DNA from: Haloarcula salina
GTDB taxonomy: Archaea; Halobacteriota; Halobacteria; Halobacteriales; Haloarculaceae
Direction of reading: 5' to 3'
NCBI RefSeq assembly: GCF_010119195.1
Contig: NZ_WRXL01000009.1
Location: 50,960 to 114,959, forward strand
Length of the DNA stretch: 64,000 bases
Made by a program: the position numbers and the translations under genes. This document shows positions 51,494 to 60,880 of the stretch, in pieces. The first letter of the stretch is position 1, and every line of letters begins with the position of its first letter. Below the pieces are notes generated by a model. That model was not told the origin of the DNA. It worked only from the letters and a program-made list of their open reading frames with translations, and made no database searches.

Positions 51494-52426
51494 ATGGCGC
51501 TGTTGGAACTGAGCGCCGGGCTGGCACTGTTGGCGTCGGTGCTCTCGGCCTTCCAGTCGCTCTCCGTGGAGTACGGCCTCGACAACGGGTCGTTCCTGGA
51601 GGACCGGGAGCCGGCGCTGACGGCGGCGGTCCTCAGCATCGTCGTCAGCGTCGTCGTGTTCTGGGCGCTGTTGTTCGCGCGCGGAACATCACTGGCCGGC
51701 GTCGAACCGCTGCAGCTCGCCCCGTTCGCCGTCGCCGGCCTCGCCAACCCCGCGGCGTTCCGGCTGCTGTACTTCCGGAGCATCGATCGCATCGGCGCGC
51801 GCGTCTCGGCTGCGGTCGTCAGCGCGAACCCCGCCGTCGCCGCGGTGCTCGCCCTGCCACTGCTGGGCGAGCCGTTCACCGTCCTCACAGGCGTCGGACT
51901 GCTCTGTATCGTCGCCGGCGGAGCCCTGCTCCAGCTCTCGGGGACGGAGGCGGGCGAATCCGGCGACCTCATCTCCGAGGAACTCGGAGCCATGGCGCCG
52001 ACTGACCTCGTGCTCCCGCTCGCCGCGATGGCGCTGCTTGGCTGTTCGTTCGTCCTCGTGAAGATCGGGCTCAACGCCTACTCGAAGCCGCTGGTCGCGA
52101 CCGCGGTGGGACAGACGGCCGCGCTCGTCGCCTTCGTCGGCCTGTTCGGCGTCTCGTCGGACTCCCGGCGACGCGTCAGAATCCGTGACCGGACGGCCCT
52201 GCTGGCGTTCGTCCTCGCGGGGCTGTTCGTCGCCGGGAACTGGCTCGCCTGGTTCTCAGCGCTCCAGCTCGGGACCGTCGTGACCGTCGTCCCGCTGTCG
52301 AACGTCTATCCGCTGGTCATCGTCGCGCTGTCGTACGGACTCGCCCGGCGGCTGCCGAAGTCGCCGCGGGTGCTCGCCGGCATCACCGCCATCGTCGCCG
52401 GGGCCACGCTGATGCAGTTGTCCTGA
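51494..52426 (+). CDS. EamA/DMT-family transporter
   Basis: A 310-residue membrane protein with ten hydrophobic helices in two EamA halves (first ending near GALLQLSGTEAGE; second starting DLVLPLAAMALLGCSFVLVK). DMT proteins export or exchange metabolites such as sugars or amino acids. It follows the zinc dehydrogenase closely and so is probably expressed with the catabolic genes, perhaps for overflow export or uptake of a substrate. Confidence 0.85.
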   Translation: MALLELSAGLALLASVLSAFQSLSVEYGLDNGSFLEDREPALTAAVLSIVVSVVVFWALLFARGTSLAGVEPLQLAPFAVAGLANPAAFRLLYFRSIDRIGARVSAAVVSANPAVAAVLALPLLGEPFTVLTGVGLLCIVAGGALLQLSGTEAGESGDLISEELGAMAPTDLVLPLAAMALLGCSFVLVKIGLNAYSKPLVATAVGQTAALVAFVGLFGVSSDSRRRVRIRDRTALLAFVLAGLFVAGNWLAWFSALQLGTVVTVVPLSNVYPLVIVALSYGLARRLPKSPRVLAGITAIVAGATLMQLS

Positions 52427-52456
52427 GCGGTCCGACGGCGACCACAGCGGTCCGCC

Positions 52457-53275
52457 TCAGCGTCCCTGGCGGGCCGCCCGCCAGTAGTCGAAGTTCTCCT
52501 TGGCGTGGACGAGGGGCTTCTCCGTCTGGTTCTCGATCTCGATGGTGCAGTGGCCGTCGTAGCCCACCTCGGTCAGGGCGTCTGACAGTCCCTCGAAGTC
52601 CAGGACGCCCTTTCCGAGGTCCGTGAACGAGCGGAAGTAGTTGATGACGTTGTCGAGGTGGAAGTCGCCCTCGGTGAGGCTGTCTCGAACGTCGTCGAAC
52701 CCGGTCGGCGGGGCCACGTCCTTGAGGTGGACGTAGGCGATGTCGTCGGCGAACCGTTCGACGCCGTCAGACACGTCGCCCTCGGGGAAGTGCTCGCCGT
52801 AGGGGTAGTGATGCGCCGAGTCCCACAGCAGTTCGAGGTCGTCGACGGCGTCCAGGAGCCGCCGCGTCTCGGCCGGCCGTTCGACGTGGGTCGCGCCGTG
52901 GTGGTGGACGAGCGGCGTCACGCCGACCTCGGTCGCCGCGTCCGCGAGGCGACCGAACCACTGCTGGACGGTGGCGTCGTCGTGGCGGTGCCGCTGAGGC
53001 GGGAGCAATCCGACGAACTCGGCCCCGAGGTCGGCGATCATCGGAAGGTCCTCGGCGACGCGCTCGACTGCCGCCTCGGACTCCAGCCAGTCGCTCATGA
53101 CGCAGTAGAGGGACAGTCCCGTCTCGTCGAGAGCGCGCTCGACCGTCTCGGGACCGGCCGCACGAATCTTTCCGAGGCCGATCTCCGCCCCGTCGTAGCG
53201 ACACGCGGCGATGTCTTCGAACCCCTGTTCGACGTCGGCGCTGTCGTACATCATGGTGGTGTATCCGGTTCCCAT
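52457..53275 (-). CDS. IolE-like TIM-barrel isomerase/dehydratase, paralog 1
   Basis: A 272-residue xylose-isomerase-like TIM barrel. Metal and substrate residues are seen in GAEIGLGKI, LVHHHGATHVE, LLWDSAHHYPYG, YVHLKDV and IEIENQ. The segment HHHGATHVERPAETRRLL and the following WDSAHH resemble IolE (2-keto-myo-inositol dehydratase). Two close paralogs lie at 60881 and 61811, all starting MG-x-G-(YF)-x-T-x-MY. The job could be scyllo-inosose dehydration or keto-sugar epimerisation (as Thermotoga IolO). The start at 53275 is shared by all three paralogs. Confidence 0.83.
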   Translation of the reverse strand: MGTGYTTMMYDSADVEQGFEDIAACRYDGAEIGLGKIRAAGPETVERALDETGLSLYCVMSDWLESEAAVERVAEDLPMIADLGAEFVGLLPPQRHRHDDATVQQWFGRLADAATEVGVTPLVHHHGATHVERPAETRRLLDAVDDLELLWDSAHHYPYGEHFPEGDVSDGVERFADDIAYVHLKDVAPPTGFDDVRDSLTEGDFHLDNVINYFRSFTDLGKGVLDFEGLSDALTEVGYDGHCTIEIENQTEKPLVHAKENFDYWRAARQGR

Positions 53276-53341
53276 ACTCGGTACTGTTCCGTCGTCGTCA
53301 AAAGCGTGTGGGTCGGACACACCCACCAGAACGGAGCGTTC

Positions 53342-54145
53342 CTACCAGGTCATCCAGTCGGGGTCTTCACAGCGGTGGGTCCGCTCGATGGCGTCGATTC
53401 GTTCGATGTCCTCGGCGTCGAGTTCGAGGTCGAGCGCGCCGAAGTTGTCGCGGAGGTGGTCGACCGAACTCGTCCGCGGGATGGCCGCCACGCGCTCTTT
53501 CGAGAGGAGCCACGCCAGCGAGACGACCGGCTCCGAGACGCCGTGCTTCTCAGCGATATCGGAGATAGGAGCCACGTCGAACACCTCGCCCTGGGCCAGC
53601 GGCGAGTAGGCCACGACGTCGGTGTCGGTGCCGTCCAGGTGCGCCCGGATCTCGGCCTGCTGGAGCAGCGGGTGCATCTCGACCTGGAGCGCGTCGACGG
53701 GGCGGTCGATCAGGTCGTCGGCGAGCAGGAGATCGTCGACGGTGTAGTTGCTCACGCCGAGGTTGTCGATCCGGTCGTCGTCGACCCGGTCCGCGAGCAC
53801 CGGCAGGACCGTCTCGATGTCGTCCTGGCCGCGCGGCCAGTGGTGATAGAGCAGGTCGATGCGGTCGAGGCCGAGCTTCTCGAAGCTCTCGTCGACCGCC
53901 CGCTCGACGTATTCCGTCGTCTTCTCGGGCTCCTCGAAGTGCGCCACTTTCGTCGCGACGAAGAGGTCGTCGCGGTCCACGTCTGCGGCGGCGATAGCCT
54001 CGCCGACCTCCTCCTCGTTCCCGTAGAGTCGTGCGGTGTCAATGTGGCGGTAACCGTGTTCGATGGCCGCTTTGATGGTCTCGACGCCGTCCGCGTCGGT
54101 GAGCGTGTACGTCCCGAGTCCGAGTCGCGTTTCGCCTTCGAGCAT
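53342..54145 (-). CDS. Aldo/keto reductase
   Basis: A 267-residue AKR with the catalytic set visible: DTARLYGNE (Asp and Tyr), FVATKV (Lys) and LLYHHWP (His). NADPH-binding residues lie in the C-terminal IPRTSSVDHLRDN. It would reduce or oxidise a sugar aldehyde or keto-sugar. It is divergent from the Gfo/Idh/MocA gene at 54366, with a 220-base shared promoter region, so both probably answer to the same signal. Confidence 0.88.
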   Translation of the reverse strand: MLEGETRLGLGTYTLTDADGVETIKAAIEHGYRHIDTARLYGNEEEVGEAIAAADVDRDDLFVATKVAHFEEPEKTTEYVERAVDESFEKLGLDRIDLLYHHWPRGQDDIETVLPVLADRVDDDRIDNLGVSNYTVDDLLLADDLIDRPVDALQVEMHPLLQQAEIRAHLDGTDTDVVAYSPLAQGEVFDVAPISDIAEKHGVSEPVVSLAWLLSKERVAAIPRTSSVDHLRDNFGALDLELDAEDIERIDAIERTHRCEDPDWMTW

Positions 54146-54365
54146 AGCTGCGCGTACAGATGCGAGTCGTAAAGTGGTACCGGCTTCGATCAGTCCCAGG
54201 GTCGCGGCTCTCCAAATCTTTATTTCGAGGGGTACCGAGATTTCATCCGATGTGCGCAGAGTTCCACACCGACGGTGCCCGCCGTCACTCGAACGTGTCA
54301 GTATTGGATATCTGTCCGGGCAGGCCACCTACCGCGGGCGAACGCGATAGGTCGGGGGTGACCCC

Positions 54366-55463
54366 ATGACCCTCGATGTCGGCTTCCTCGGCTACCGCTT
54401 CATGGGCAAAGCTCACGCGAACGCGCTCGCTCGGCTCCCGATGTTCTTCCCCGACGCGCCGGCGACGAACCGAGACGTGCTCGTCGGCCGAAGCGAGGCG
54501 GCGGTCCGCGACGCGGCGGACCGATTCGGATTCGACCGGGTCGCGACGGACTGGCGCGACGTGATCGACGAGGTGGACGTGTTCTACAACCTCGGGCCGA
54601 ACCACGTCCACGCCGAACCGACCATCGCGGCTCTGGAGTCGGACGTCCACGTCCTGTGCGAGAAACCGCTCGCGCCGGACATCGAAACGGCGAGAGCGAT
54701 GCGCGACGCCGCCCGCGCGAGCGACGCTCTCGCCGCAACGGGGTTCAACTACCGTTACGTGCCGGCGCTCCAGTTGGCCAAGCGACTGGTCGACCGAGGC
54801 GAACTGGGTCGAATCTACCGCGTGAAGGGGCGCTGTCTCCAGGATTGGCTTGCCGATCCGACTCTCCCGTGGAACTGGCGGTGTGACGCCGAGGTTTCCG
54901 GCACCGGCGTGGTGGGCGACGTGGGTTCGCACACCATCGACCTCGCGCGCTGGCTCGTCGGTGATATCGACCGCCTCAGCGGCTCGCTCGCGACGCAGGT
55001 CACCGAGCGGCCGGACCCAGACGGCGACGGGACTCGGCCGGTGACGACCGACGACGAGTACTCCGCGCTCGTCGAGTTCGAGAACGGCGCTGAGGGCGTC
55101 CTCGAAGGCTCCCGCATCGCGACTGGGCGGAAGGCCGACAACGCCATCGAGATATACGGCTCCGAGGGCGCGCTGACGTTCTCGCTCCGCCGGCTGAACG
55201 AACTCCAAGTCAAGGGGACTGACGACCGCGGCTACCAGCAGGTATTGGTGACGGACGACGACGACCCGTACATGGATCGCTGGTGGCCGGCGGGCCACGT
55301 CGTCGGCTGGGAGCACACGTTCGTCCACGAGAACTACGAATTCCTGTCGGCGGTCGCGGACGGCGAGCGGTACCGGCCGGACTTCGAGGACGGCGTCGCG
55401 GTCCAGCGAGTGGTCGAGGCCATCCGCGAGAGCGACGACCGCGGCGAGTGGGTCACGGTCTGA
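54366..55463 (+). CDS. Gfo/Idh/MocA-family dehydrogenase (IolG-like), copy 1
   Basis: A 365-residue NAD(P)-dependent enzyme. The Rossmann start is DVGFLGYRFMGKAHANAL, with GYRFMG replacing the usual GxGxxG. The catalytic CEKPLA and the substrate-domain motif DVGSHTIDLARWLVG (Asp and His) match inositol 2-dehydrogenase and related sugar dehydrogenases. It directly precedes the ABC importer genes, so it may catalyse the first oxidation of the imported polyol. Confidence 0.86.
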   Translation: MTLDVGFLGYRFMGKAHANALARLPMFFPDAPATNRDVLVGRSEAAVRDAADRFGFDRVATDWRDVIDEVDVFYNLGPNHVHAEPTIAALESDVHVLCEKPLAPDIETARAMRDAARASDALAATGFNYRYVPALQLAKRLVDRGELGRIYRVKGRCLQDWLADPTLPWNWRCDAEVSGTGVVGDVGSHTIDLARWLVGDIDRLSGSLATQVTERPDPDGDGTRPVTTDDEYSALVEFENGAEGVLEGSRIATGRKADNAIEIYGSEGALTFSLRRLNELQVKGTDDRGYQQVLVTDDDDPYMDRWWPAGHVVGWEHTFVHENYEFLSAVADGERYRPDFEDGVAVQRVVEAIRESDDRGEWVTV

Positions 55464-55563
55464 GCGCTCGCGCTCTCGTACGGGGAGCCCATCCTCGCCG
55501 ACGGCCAAATTATGGGTGATTAATGAAAATGTTTATCTGTGTGTTCCCTAATGTGGTAGGTGT

Positions 55564-56817
55564 ATGCCTGACGGTAACGCACCCGACCAGAGAGACGGCA
55601 TCGTGTCGATCGACCTCGGCGTATCGCGACGGAATCTGATGAAACAGATGAGTGCAGTCGGTCTCGCGGGCGGTCTGTCGGCGTTGGCAGGCTGTGGCGG
55701 ACTTCGCTCGGACAGTCAGACACCGACCAGCGAGGAGACGGAGAGCGGCGATGGTGACGGGTCTGGCGGACAGAGCGACGGCGGCGGCTCGAGTTCGCTG
55801 CCTGCTGCGCTCCGCGTTCCGCTCATTCCCCCGCCAACCGCCGACAGCATGGACCTCTCGAACCCGACCCAGGAGGAGCGCGAGATGGTGTTCGTCACGC
55901 ACGTCGTCGACGAGTTCATGACCGGCATCATCGTCGGAATGAACGACGCCCTGCACAACATGGGATGGACGGGCGAGTTCATCGGTCCGTCGAGTCACTC
56001 CCCCGCCCAGCAGATCGAGACGCTCAACACGACCGTCTCGCGCCTCCGTAACGGCCGGGACGCGCTCGCGACGAGCATCCTGAACAAGGACCAGTACACG
56101 GGGCCGATCCAGAACGCCATCGACAACGACATCCCGGTCGCCTCGTTCAACACGAGCGTCTACGCCGGCGAGTTCAACGAGATGATGGACACGTTCGGGA
56201 CGGTCATTCCCTACATCGGCCAGAAGTTCGTTCCGGCGGGCGTGGCCGTCGGGCTGACCGGCTACGAACGGGCAAAGGAGAAGGTCGACGGCGAGATCGT
56301 CGCGCTGCCGACCACCTCCGCGCCGGACCACCCGGCGCTCTCCGCGCGAGGCGAGGGCATCCGAATGGCCCTCGAAGCCCAGGACGACGTGCGGGTCCTC
56401 GACACGCTCAACGTCAGCGGGGACCTCTCGCAGGCGATCAACCGCGTGGACACGAAGTACAGTTCCTCGCCCGACATCAACCTCATCCTCGGGACGGCCC
56501 TGCAGGGCGCCATCGCCGGCGGCCGCCTCGTAGAGAACAACAGCCTGCAGGGCGAGATGACGGTCGGCGGCTTCGACCTGCCCGAACCCACGCTCGAAGG
56601 AATCGCGAAGGGAACCATCGACTTCACCGCCGGACAGGACCCCTTCAGCCAGGGGAACATGCCCGTCAACATGATGTGGAACTACATGGAGCGGGGCATC
56701 CCGATGAAGGACTTCAACACCGGCATCTCCGTCATCGACCAGTCGAACCTCGAGTTCGCCCGCCGCCGCTCGGGGTCCTGGGGCGCGCTGCAGAGCTGGC
56801 AGGACAGCAACTACTGA
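55564..56817 (+). CDS. Sugar/polyol ABC transporter substrate-binding lipoprotein
   Basis: A 417-residue periplasmic-binding-protein-1 type protein (RbsB/IbpA group). The N terminus has a Tat-like SRRNLMKQMSAVG and lipobox LAGC (Cys44), followed by an acidic Gly/Ser linker. The two-lobed domain shows FNTSVYAGEFNEMMDTFGT, GLTGYERAKEKVDGEI and TVGGFDLPEPTLEGIAKG. It captures the sugar or polyol outside the cell for the permease and ATPase downstream. A TATA-like gtttatct lies about 30 bases before the ATG. Confidence 0.9.
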   Translation: MPDGNAPDQRDGIVSIDLGVSRRNLMKQMSAVGLAGGLSALAGCGGLRSDSQTPTSEETESGDGDGSGGQSDGGGSSSLPAALRVPLIPPPTADSMDLSNPTQEEREMVFVTHVVDEFMTGIIVGMNDALHNMGWTGEFIGPSSHSPAQQIETLNTTVSRLRNGRDALATSILNKDQYTGPIQNAIDNDIPVASFNTSVYAGEFNEMMDTFGTVIPYIGQKFVPAGVAVGLTGYERAKEKVDGEIVALPTTSAPDHPALSARGEGIRMALEAQDDVRVLDTLNVSGDLSQAINRVDTKYSSSPDINLILGTALQGAIAGGRLVENNSLQGEMTVGGFDLPEPTLEGIAKGTIDFTAGQDPFSQGNMPVNMMWNYMERGIPMKDFNTGISVIDQSNLEFARRRSGSWGALQSWQDSNY

Positions 56818-56970
56818 CCACCGATCCGGCCCATCAGTTGGCACTGACCGGAATCGACCCGCGGACTCACTTTTCTTCCCACACAGGGGCGGTAATGGAC
56901 CGATACCGCCGCGAGCGCGGCGTCGGTCTCTCGGCGTCAACAGTCGACCGACATTCACAGATACCAATGT

Positions 56971-56980
56971 TTTATAATTC
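56971..56980 (+). promoter_or_regulatory. TATA box of ABC permease gene
   Basis: TTTATAATTC is 21-30 bases before the ATG at 57001, predicting a leaderless mRNA for the permease, separate from the binding-protein transcript. Confidence 0.5.
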
Positions 56981-57000
56981 ATGAAGACGACCGTACCTCT

Positions 57001-58626
57001 ATGGCAGAGGTCGACGCCTCGGTATCAAGAGACAGCGGTCTAGGTAACGTGTCACGGCTATTACAGAGCCGGGAAGTCGGGGCGATACTCGCGGTGAGTG
57101 TCCTCCTCGTTCTCGGGACCATCGTTCGGGCGGACGTGTTCCTCAGCGCGGACAACCTCGTCGGCATCGTTCGGAACACGGCGGTGACGGCGATCATCGG
57201 GTACGGGATGACGCTGCTGATGGTGTCCGGCGAGTTCGACCTGTCGGTCGGGTCGCTGATGGCCGTCTGCGGCGCGCTGGTCGCGACGATGTACGGAACC
57301 GGCTACCCCATCCTGTTCGTCGTATTGCTGGTGCTCCTGTTCGCGGGGCTGTACGGGCTGTTCCAGGGGCTGATGATCACCAAGCTGGGACTCCCGTCGC
57401 TGATCGTCACCATCGGGACGCTGACCCTGCTTCGAGGGGCGAACCTCGTCATCCTGCAGGGCCAGACCGCGACGATATCGAGCGACAACTACCCGCGGCT
57501 CATCTACTACATCGGGGGCGTCGCGGAACTCGGACAGGGGCCCGCCCTGCTCAATCAGTTCCCGATCCAGATCGTCTGGACCATCGCGTTCCTGCTTCTG
57601 GGCTACTACGTCCTCAACAAGACCGCCTTTGGCTACCGGGCGATGTTCACGGGCGGGAGCAAGGAGAGCGCGACCCGGACGGGGATCAAGACCGACCACG
57701 TGAAGATTATCAACTTCATGCTGGTCGCGCTGCTGGCGGCCTTCGCCGGCATCGGTCAGCTCGCGTTCACGCAGGCCGTCTCGCCCTCGACCGGCCAGGG
57801 CACTGAACTGATCGTCATCGCGAGCGTCGTCATCGGCGGGACGAACCTCTTCGGCGGCGAGGGATCGATGCCGGGGACGTTCCTCGGTGCGCTCGTGTTC
57901 GCGCTCACGCAGAACATCCTCGTGCTCGCCGGGCTGGGCGTTCGCCTGTTCCAGGTGTTCACGGGCATCTTCATCATCTCGGCCGTGCTGATCGAGGTGC
58001 TGAGCCGGGACGTCCGCATCGAGTACCTGACCGAGGAATACATCGACCCGCTCACGGACCTCGCCGGCGACGCGGAGTCCTTCTTCGAGTACGTCCGCAG
58101 CGACGTGCAGGGCATCGACGAGCCGCTCATGTTCGCGACTATCGGGACCCTCATCCTGACGCTGGTGACGCTGGTCGCGATGACCGTCGTCGACTTCGCG
58201 GTCGGTTGGGGCTTCTCGTTCACCATCGTGCGCCCGGGCGTCGCGGCGCTCGGGACCCTCCCGCTGGTGACGTTCATGCTGATGGCCGGCCTCATCCTGC
58301 TGTCGACCGTCTTCCTGCACGCCGGGGTGAAGGCCGTCGGGACGCGGCGCGATTTCGACACCACGCTCCAGGGCGTGATCTACAGCTTCGCGCCGACGGT
58401 CCTGCTGTTCGTGCCGATCCTCCTCTCCGGGTGGAGCTTCCTCACGCCGCTCGTACTCGGAACGGCCGCGCTCGTGTTCCTCCCGGCGCTGTACCTGCTG
58501 TATCGGTCGACGCGGGTCCTCCACGAGTTCAGCGGACGAGACGCCGCGCTGTCGGTCGCGACGATGGTCGTCCTCTGGGCGCTGGTCGCCGCCTTCACGC
58601 TGACGCAGGTCTCGGGCGTCAACTGA
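57001..58626 (+). CDS. CUT2-type ABC permease with Yip1-like C-terminal extension
   Basis: A 541-residue membrane protein, about 200 residues longer than RbsC/IatP permeases. Residues 25-345 are the RbsC domain (MTLLMVSGEFDLSVGSLMAV, GGTNLFGGEGSMPGTFLGAL). After a charged linker (345-375) comes a second block of about six helices (380-541) with FLHAGVKAVGTRRDFDTTLQ, which recalls Yip1-domain proteins. The fusion could regulate the transporter or connect it to another membrane activity. Its own promoter and the following ATPase make it part of the importer. Confidence 0.85.
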   Translation: MAEVDASVSRDSGLGNVSRLLQSREVGAILAVSVLLVLGTIVRADVFLSADNLVGIVRNTAVTAIIGYGMTLLMVSGEFDLSVGSLMAVCGALVATMYGTGYPILFVVLLVLLFAGLYGLFQGLMITKLGLPSLIVTIGTLTLLRGANLVILQGQTATISSDNYPRLIYYIGGVAELGQGPALLNQFPIQIVWTIAFLLLGYYVLNKTAFGYRAMFTGGSKESATRTGIKTDHVKIINFMLVALLAAFAGIGQLAFTQAVSPSTGQGTELIVIASVVIGGTNLFGGEGSMPGTFLGALVFALTQNILVLAGLGVRLFQVFTGIFIISAVLIEVLSRDVRIEYLTEEYIDPLTDLAGDAESFFEYVRSDVQGIDEPLMFATIGTLILTLVTLVAMTVVDFAVGWGFSFTIVRPGVAALGTLPLVTFMLMAGLILLSTVFLHAGVKAVGTRRDFDTTLQGVIYSFAPTVLLFVPILLSGWSFLTPLVLGTAALVFLPALYLLYRSTRVLHEFSGRDAALSVATMVVLWALVAAFTLTQVSGVN

Positions 58627-58729
58627 GTGCCGGTCCGTTTTCCGTTCGTCACCGGACGCGCGCTCGACCGATAGTCGTCGCGAACTCCCGATACAGGCGC
58701 TCAGCTGCCTCCCAATCCGATGTCGTAAC

Positions 58730-58750
58730 CCACCACATTTATGATGGTGG
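58730..58750 (+). promoter_or_regulatory. CCACCA/TGGTGG dyad over TATA box of ATPase gene
   Basis: The inverted repeat has 6-base arms around CATTTATGA. The TATA part (58736-58743) lies about 28 bases before ATG 58768. The CACATTTAT core is the same as at the aldehyde dehydrogenase promoter (46166-46179), a hint of one shared regulator. Confidence 0.45.
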
Positions 58751-58767
58751 ATGCCGAGATTCATACC

Positions 58768-59601
58768 ATGTCAAAGGCAGACGAGTCCGCGGTAAACACT
58801 GACGTGAGCACCGCCAGCGCGTCGAAGACGGACGACGACACGATCCTCTCCGTCGAGAACGTCTCGAAGCACTACGGCGGCGTCGTCGCCCTGGAGGACG
58901 TGTCGCTCTCGATCAAGGAGAACGAGGTGCTGTCCATCGTCGGCGACAACGGGGCCGGGAAGTCGACGTTCATCAAGCTCCTCTCGGGCGTCATCCCCGC
59001 CACCTCCGGGTCGTTTCACATGCGCGACCCGGAGACCGGCGAGATGGAACACATCGTCCTCGAGTCCCCGTCGATGGCCAAGCGGGCTGGCATCGAGACC
59101 GTGTTCCAGGACATGTCGCTCTCGCTGCAACACGACGTGGCATCGAACGTTTTCATGGGCCGAGAGCCGCTGAAAGGCGGGCTCTCGGGCAAGCTCTTCC
59201 GGCGGATCGACCGCGAGTACATGGAACAGCGGTCCATCGAGGCGCTCGACGAGATCGGGTTCGAGATCGACCCCCGGGCCATCACCGAGGAGCTCTCCGG
59301 CGGGCAACAGCAGGCCGTCGCGGTGGCGCGCGCGCTCATCTCCGACCCCCGAATCGTCATTCTCGACGAGCCGACGGCCGAGGTGTCCGTCGAGGGGTCA
59401 CAGAAGATCCTCGACCTGATCGAGGAGCTTCAGGCCTCCGGGAAGACGGTCATCTTCATCACGCACAATCTCCAAGAGGTCTTCGACGTGGCCGACCGCG
59501 TGGCCGTGCTCCGCTCGGGGAACCTCGTCGCCGAGTTGGACAACAACGGGACCATCGACCGCGAGGACCTCGTCGGTCGAATGACGGGCGCGATCCAGTA
59601 A
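58768..59601 (+). CDS. CUT2-type ABC transporter ATPase (single domain)
   Basis: A 277-residue ATPase with Walker A GDNGAGKST, signature LSGGQQQAV, Walker B IVILDEPTAEVSV and the switch ITHN. It corresponds to one half of RbsA or MglA; bacterial members carry two such domains in one chain, so this one should work as a homodimer. The start at 58768 is supported by the TATA distance over the two earlier ATGs at 58741 and 58744. It completes the importer. Confidence 0.9.
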   Translation: MSKADESAVNTDVSTASASKTDDDTILSVENVSKHYGGVVALEDVSLSIKENEVLSIVGDNGAGKSTFIKLLSGVIPATSGSFHMRDPETGEMEHIVLESPSMAKRAGIETVFQDMSLSLQHDVASNVFMGREPLKGGLSGKLFRRIDREYMEQRSIEALDEIGFEIDPRAITEELSGGQQQAVAVARALISDPRIVILDEPTAEVSVEGSQKILDLIEELQASGKTVIFITHNLQEVFDVADRVAVLRSGNLVAELDNNGTIDREDLVGRMTGAIQ

Positions 59602-59624
59602 CTCCGGCCCGCTATCCCGGCCCG

Positions 59625-59629
59625 TTTTT
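59625..59629 (+). terminator. T-tract after ABC ATPase gene
   Basis: Five T residues 24 bases after the stop, following a GC-rich stretch with repeated ggcccg; a likely terminator. Confidence 0.4.
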
Positions 59630-59733
59630 CGTCTCTCGCTGCCTCGTTCAGCGGCCAGTCCGTCGCTCTCGCACGTCGGTTCACCCCGCCGAGGGAAACC
59701 TATTTGTGACCGTCTCCCGCATCTTCGCACGTC

Positions 59734-60822
59734 ATGAAAGTAGGGATGATCGGAGCAGGTAGTATCGCCCAGATTATGCATCTCCCGTACCTCGCGGAGC
59801 TTCCCGAGGTCGAGATCGAAGCGCTGGCGGACCCTGGTGAGAACACGTCTGAGACGCTGGGTGATCGGTACAACGTTCCCAATCGCTACCAGGACAGCGA
59901 AACGCTCATCGACGAGCAACGGGAGAATCTCGACGGGGTCGTCATCGCCACACCGATGCAGACCCACGCCGATCTCGCCATCGCCGCGCTCGAAGCGGGA
60001 CTGCACACGTTCGTCGAGAAGCCGATCGCGGTCACGCCCGAGGACGCGGAGCGCGTCGTCGAGACGGCTGAGACCACCGATGCGGTGTGCATGGTCGGCT
60101 ACATGAAGCGCTACGATCCCGGCTTCCAGCGCTTTGCCGAACTGGTCGACGACCTCGACCAGATCGACCTCGCGACCAGCGTCGTCATCCCGCCGGACGT
60201 GGGGGCGATCCTCGAAGACACGTACGACCTCGTCCAGGCCGACTTAGACGACGCGTTCATCGAGGAGAGCATGGCCGCTCGCCAGCGACAGTGCGCCGAG
60301 GCCATCGGGACAGACGGCGAGACGCTCGGACGCGCCTACGGCTATCACTTAGAGAGCATCTGTCACGACGTGAACGCACTGCGCGGCGTGTTCGGCTCTG
60401 TCACGGGCATCGACCACGTCGACGTGTTCAACGGCTGGAAGTACCTGACGGCACAACTCCGTTACGAGGGCGACCTCCGCTGTATGCTCGAATCCGGCGC
60501 GACGGACCGGCTGTGGTACGACGAGCGGATCCAGGTGGACGCGCCGGACCGCTCCGTCTCTATCGGCTTCTCCAACGCGTTCATCAAGAACACGCCGGCC
60601 GACGTGCGCGTGAAGCGGGGCACGGAGGAGACAGAGGAGACAATTCACACGCCGTCGTACGACGAGGCGTTCAAACGCGAACTCGAACACTTCGCGCGCT
60701 GCGTCGAGGGCGACGCGACGCCGCGAACGACACCGACCGACGCACAACGCGACGTGGAACTCATCGCCGATCTGTTCCGCGAGTTCGAGGGTCGCGACCT
60801 CGTCGGCGACGCCCGGACGTAA
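59734..60822 (+). CDS. Gfo/Idh/MocA-family dehydrogenase (IolG-like), copy 2
   Basis: A 362-residue enzyme with the normal Rossmann motif VGMIGAGSIAQIMHLPYL, VEKPIAVTP (catalytic lysine) and a substrate-domain HLESICHDVNALRG carrying the conserved Asp/His pair. It differs markedly from copy 1 (54366), so it probably acts on a different substrate or isomer. A TATA-like ctatttgt lies about 31 bases before the ATG. It is convergent with the IolE-like pair. Confidence 0.86.
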   Translation: MKVGMIGAGSIAQIMHLPYLAELPEVEIEALADPGENTSETLGDRYNVPNRYQDSETLIDEQRENLDGVVIATPMQTHADLAIAALEAGLHTFVEKPIAVTPEDAERVVETAETTDAVCMVGYMKRYDPGFQRFAELVDDLDQIDLATSVVIPPDVGAILEDTYDLVQADLDDAFIEESMAARQRQCAEAIGTDGETLGRAYGYHLESICHDVNALRGVFGSVTGIDHVDVFNGWKYLTAQLRYEGDLRCMLESGATDRLWYDERIQVDAPDRSVSIGFSNAFIKNTPADVRVKRGTEETEETIHTPSYDEAFKRELEHFARCVEGDATPRTTPTDAQRDVELIADLFREFEGRDLVGDART

Positions 60823-60880
60823 CTCCGCAGCCGATTCGCGTTCCGAAACGAATTGCCGACCGGACCGGTTCTGACAGCGC

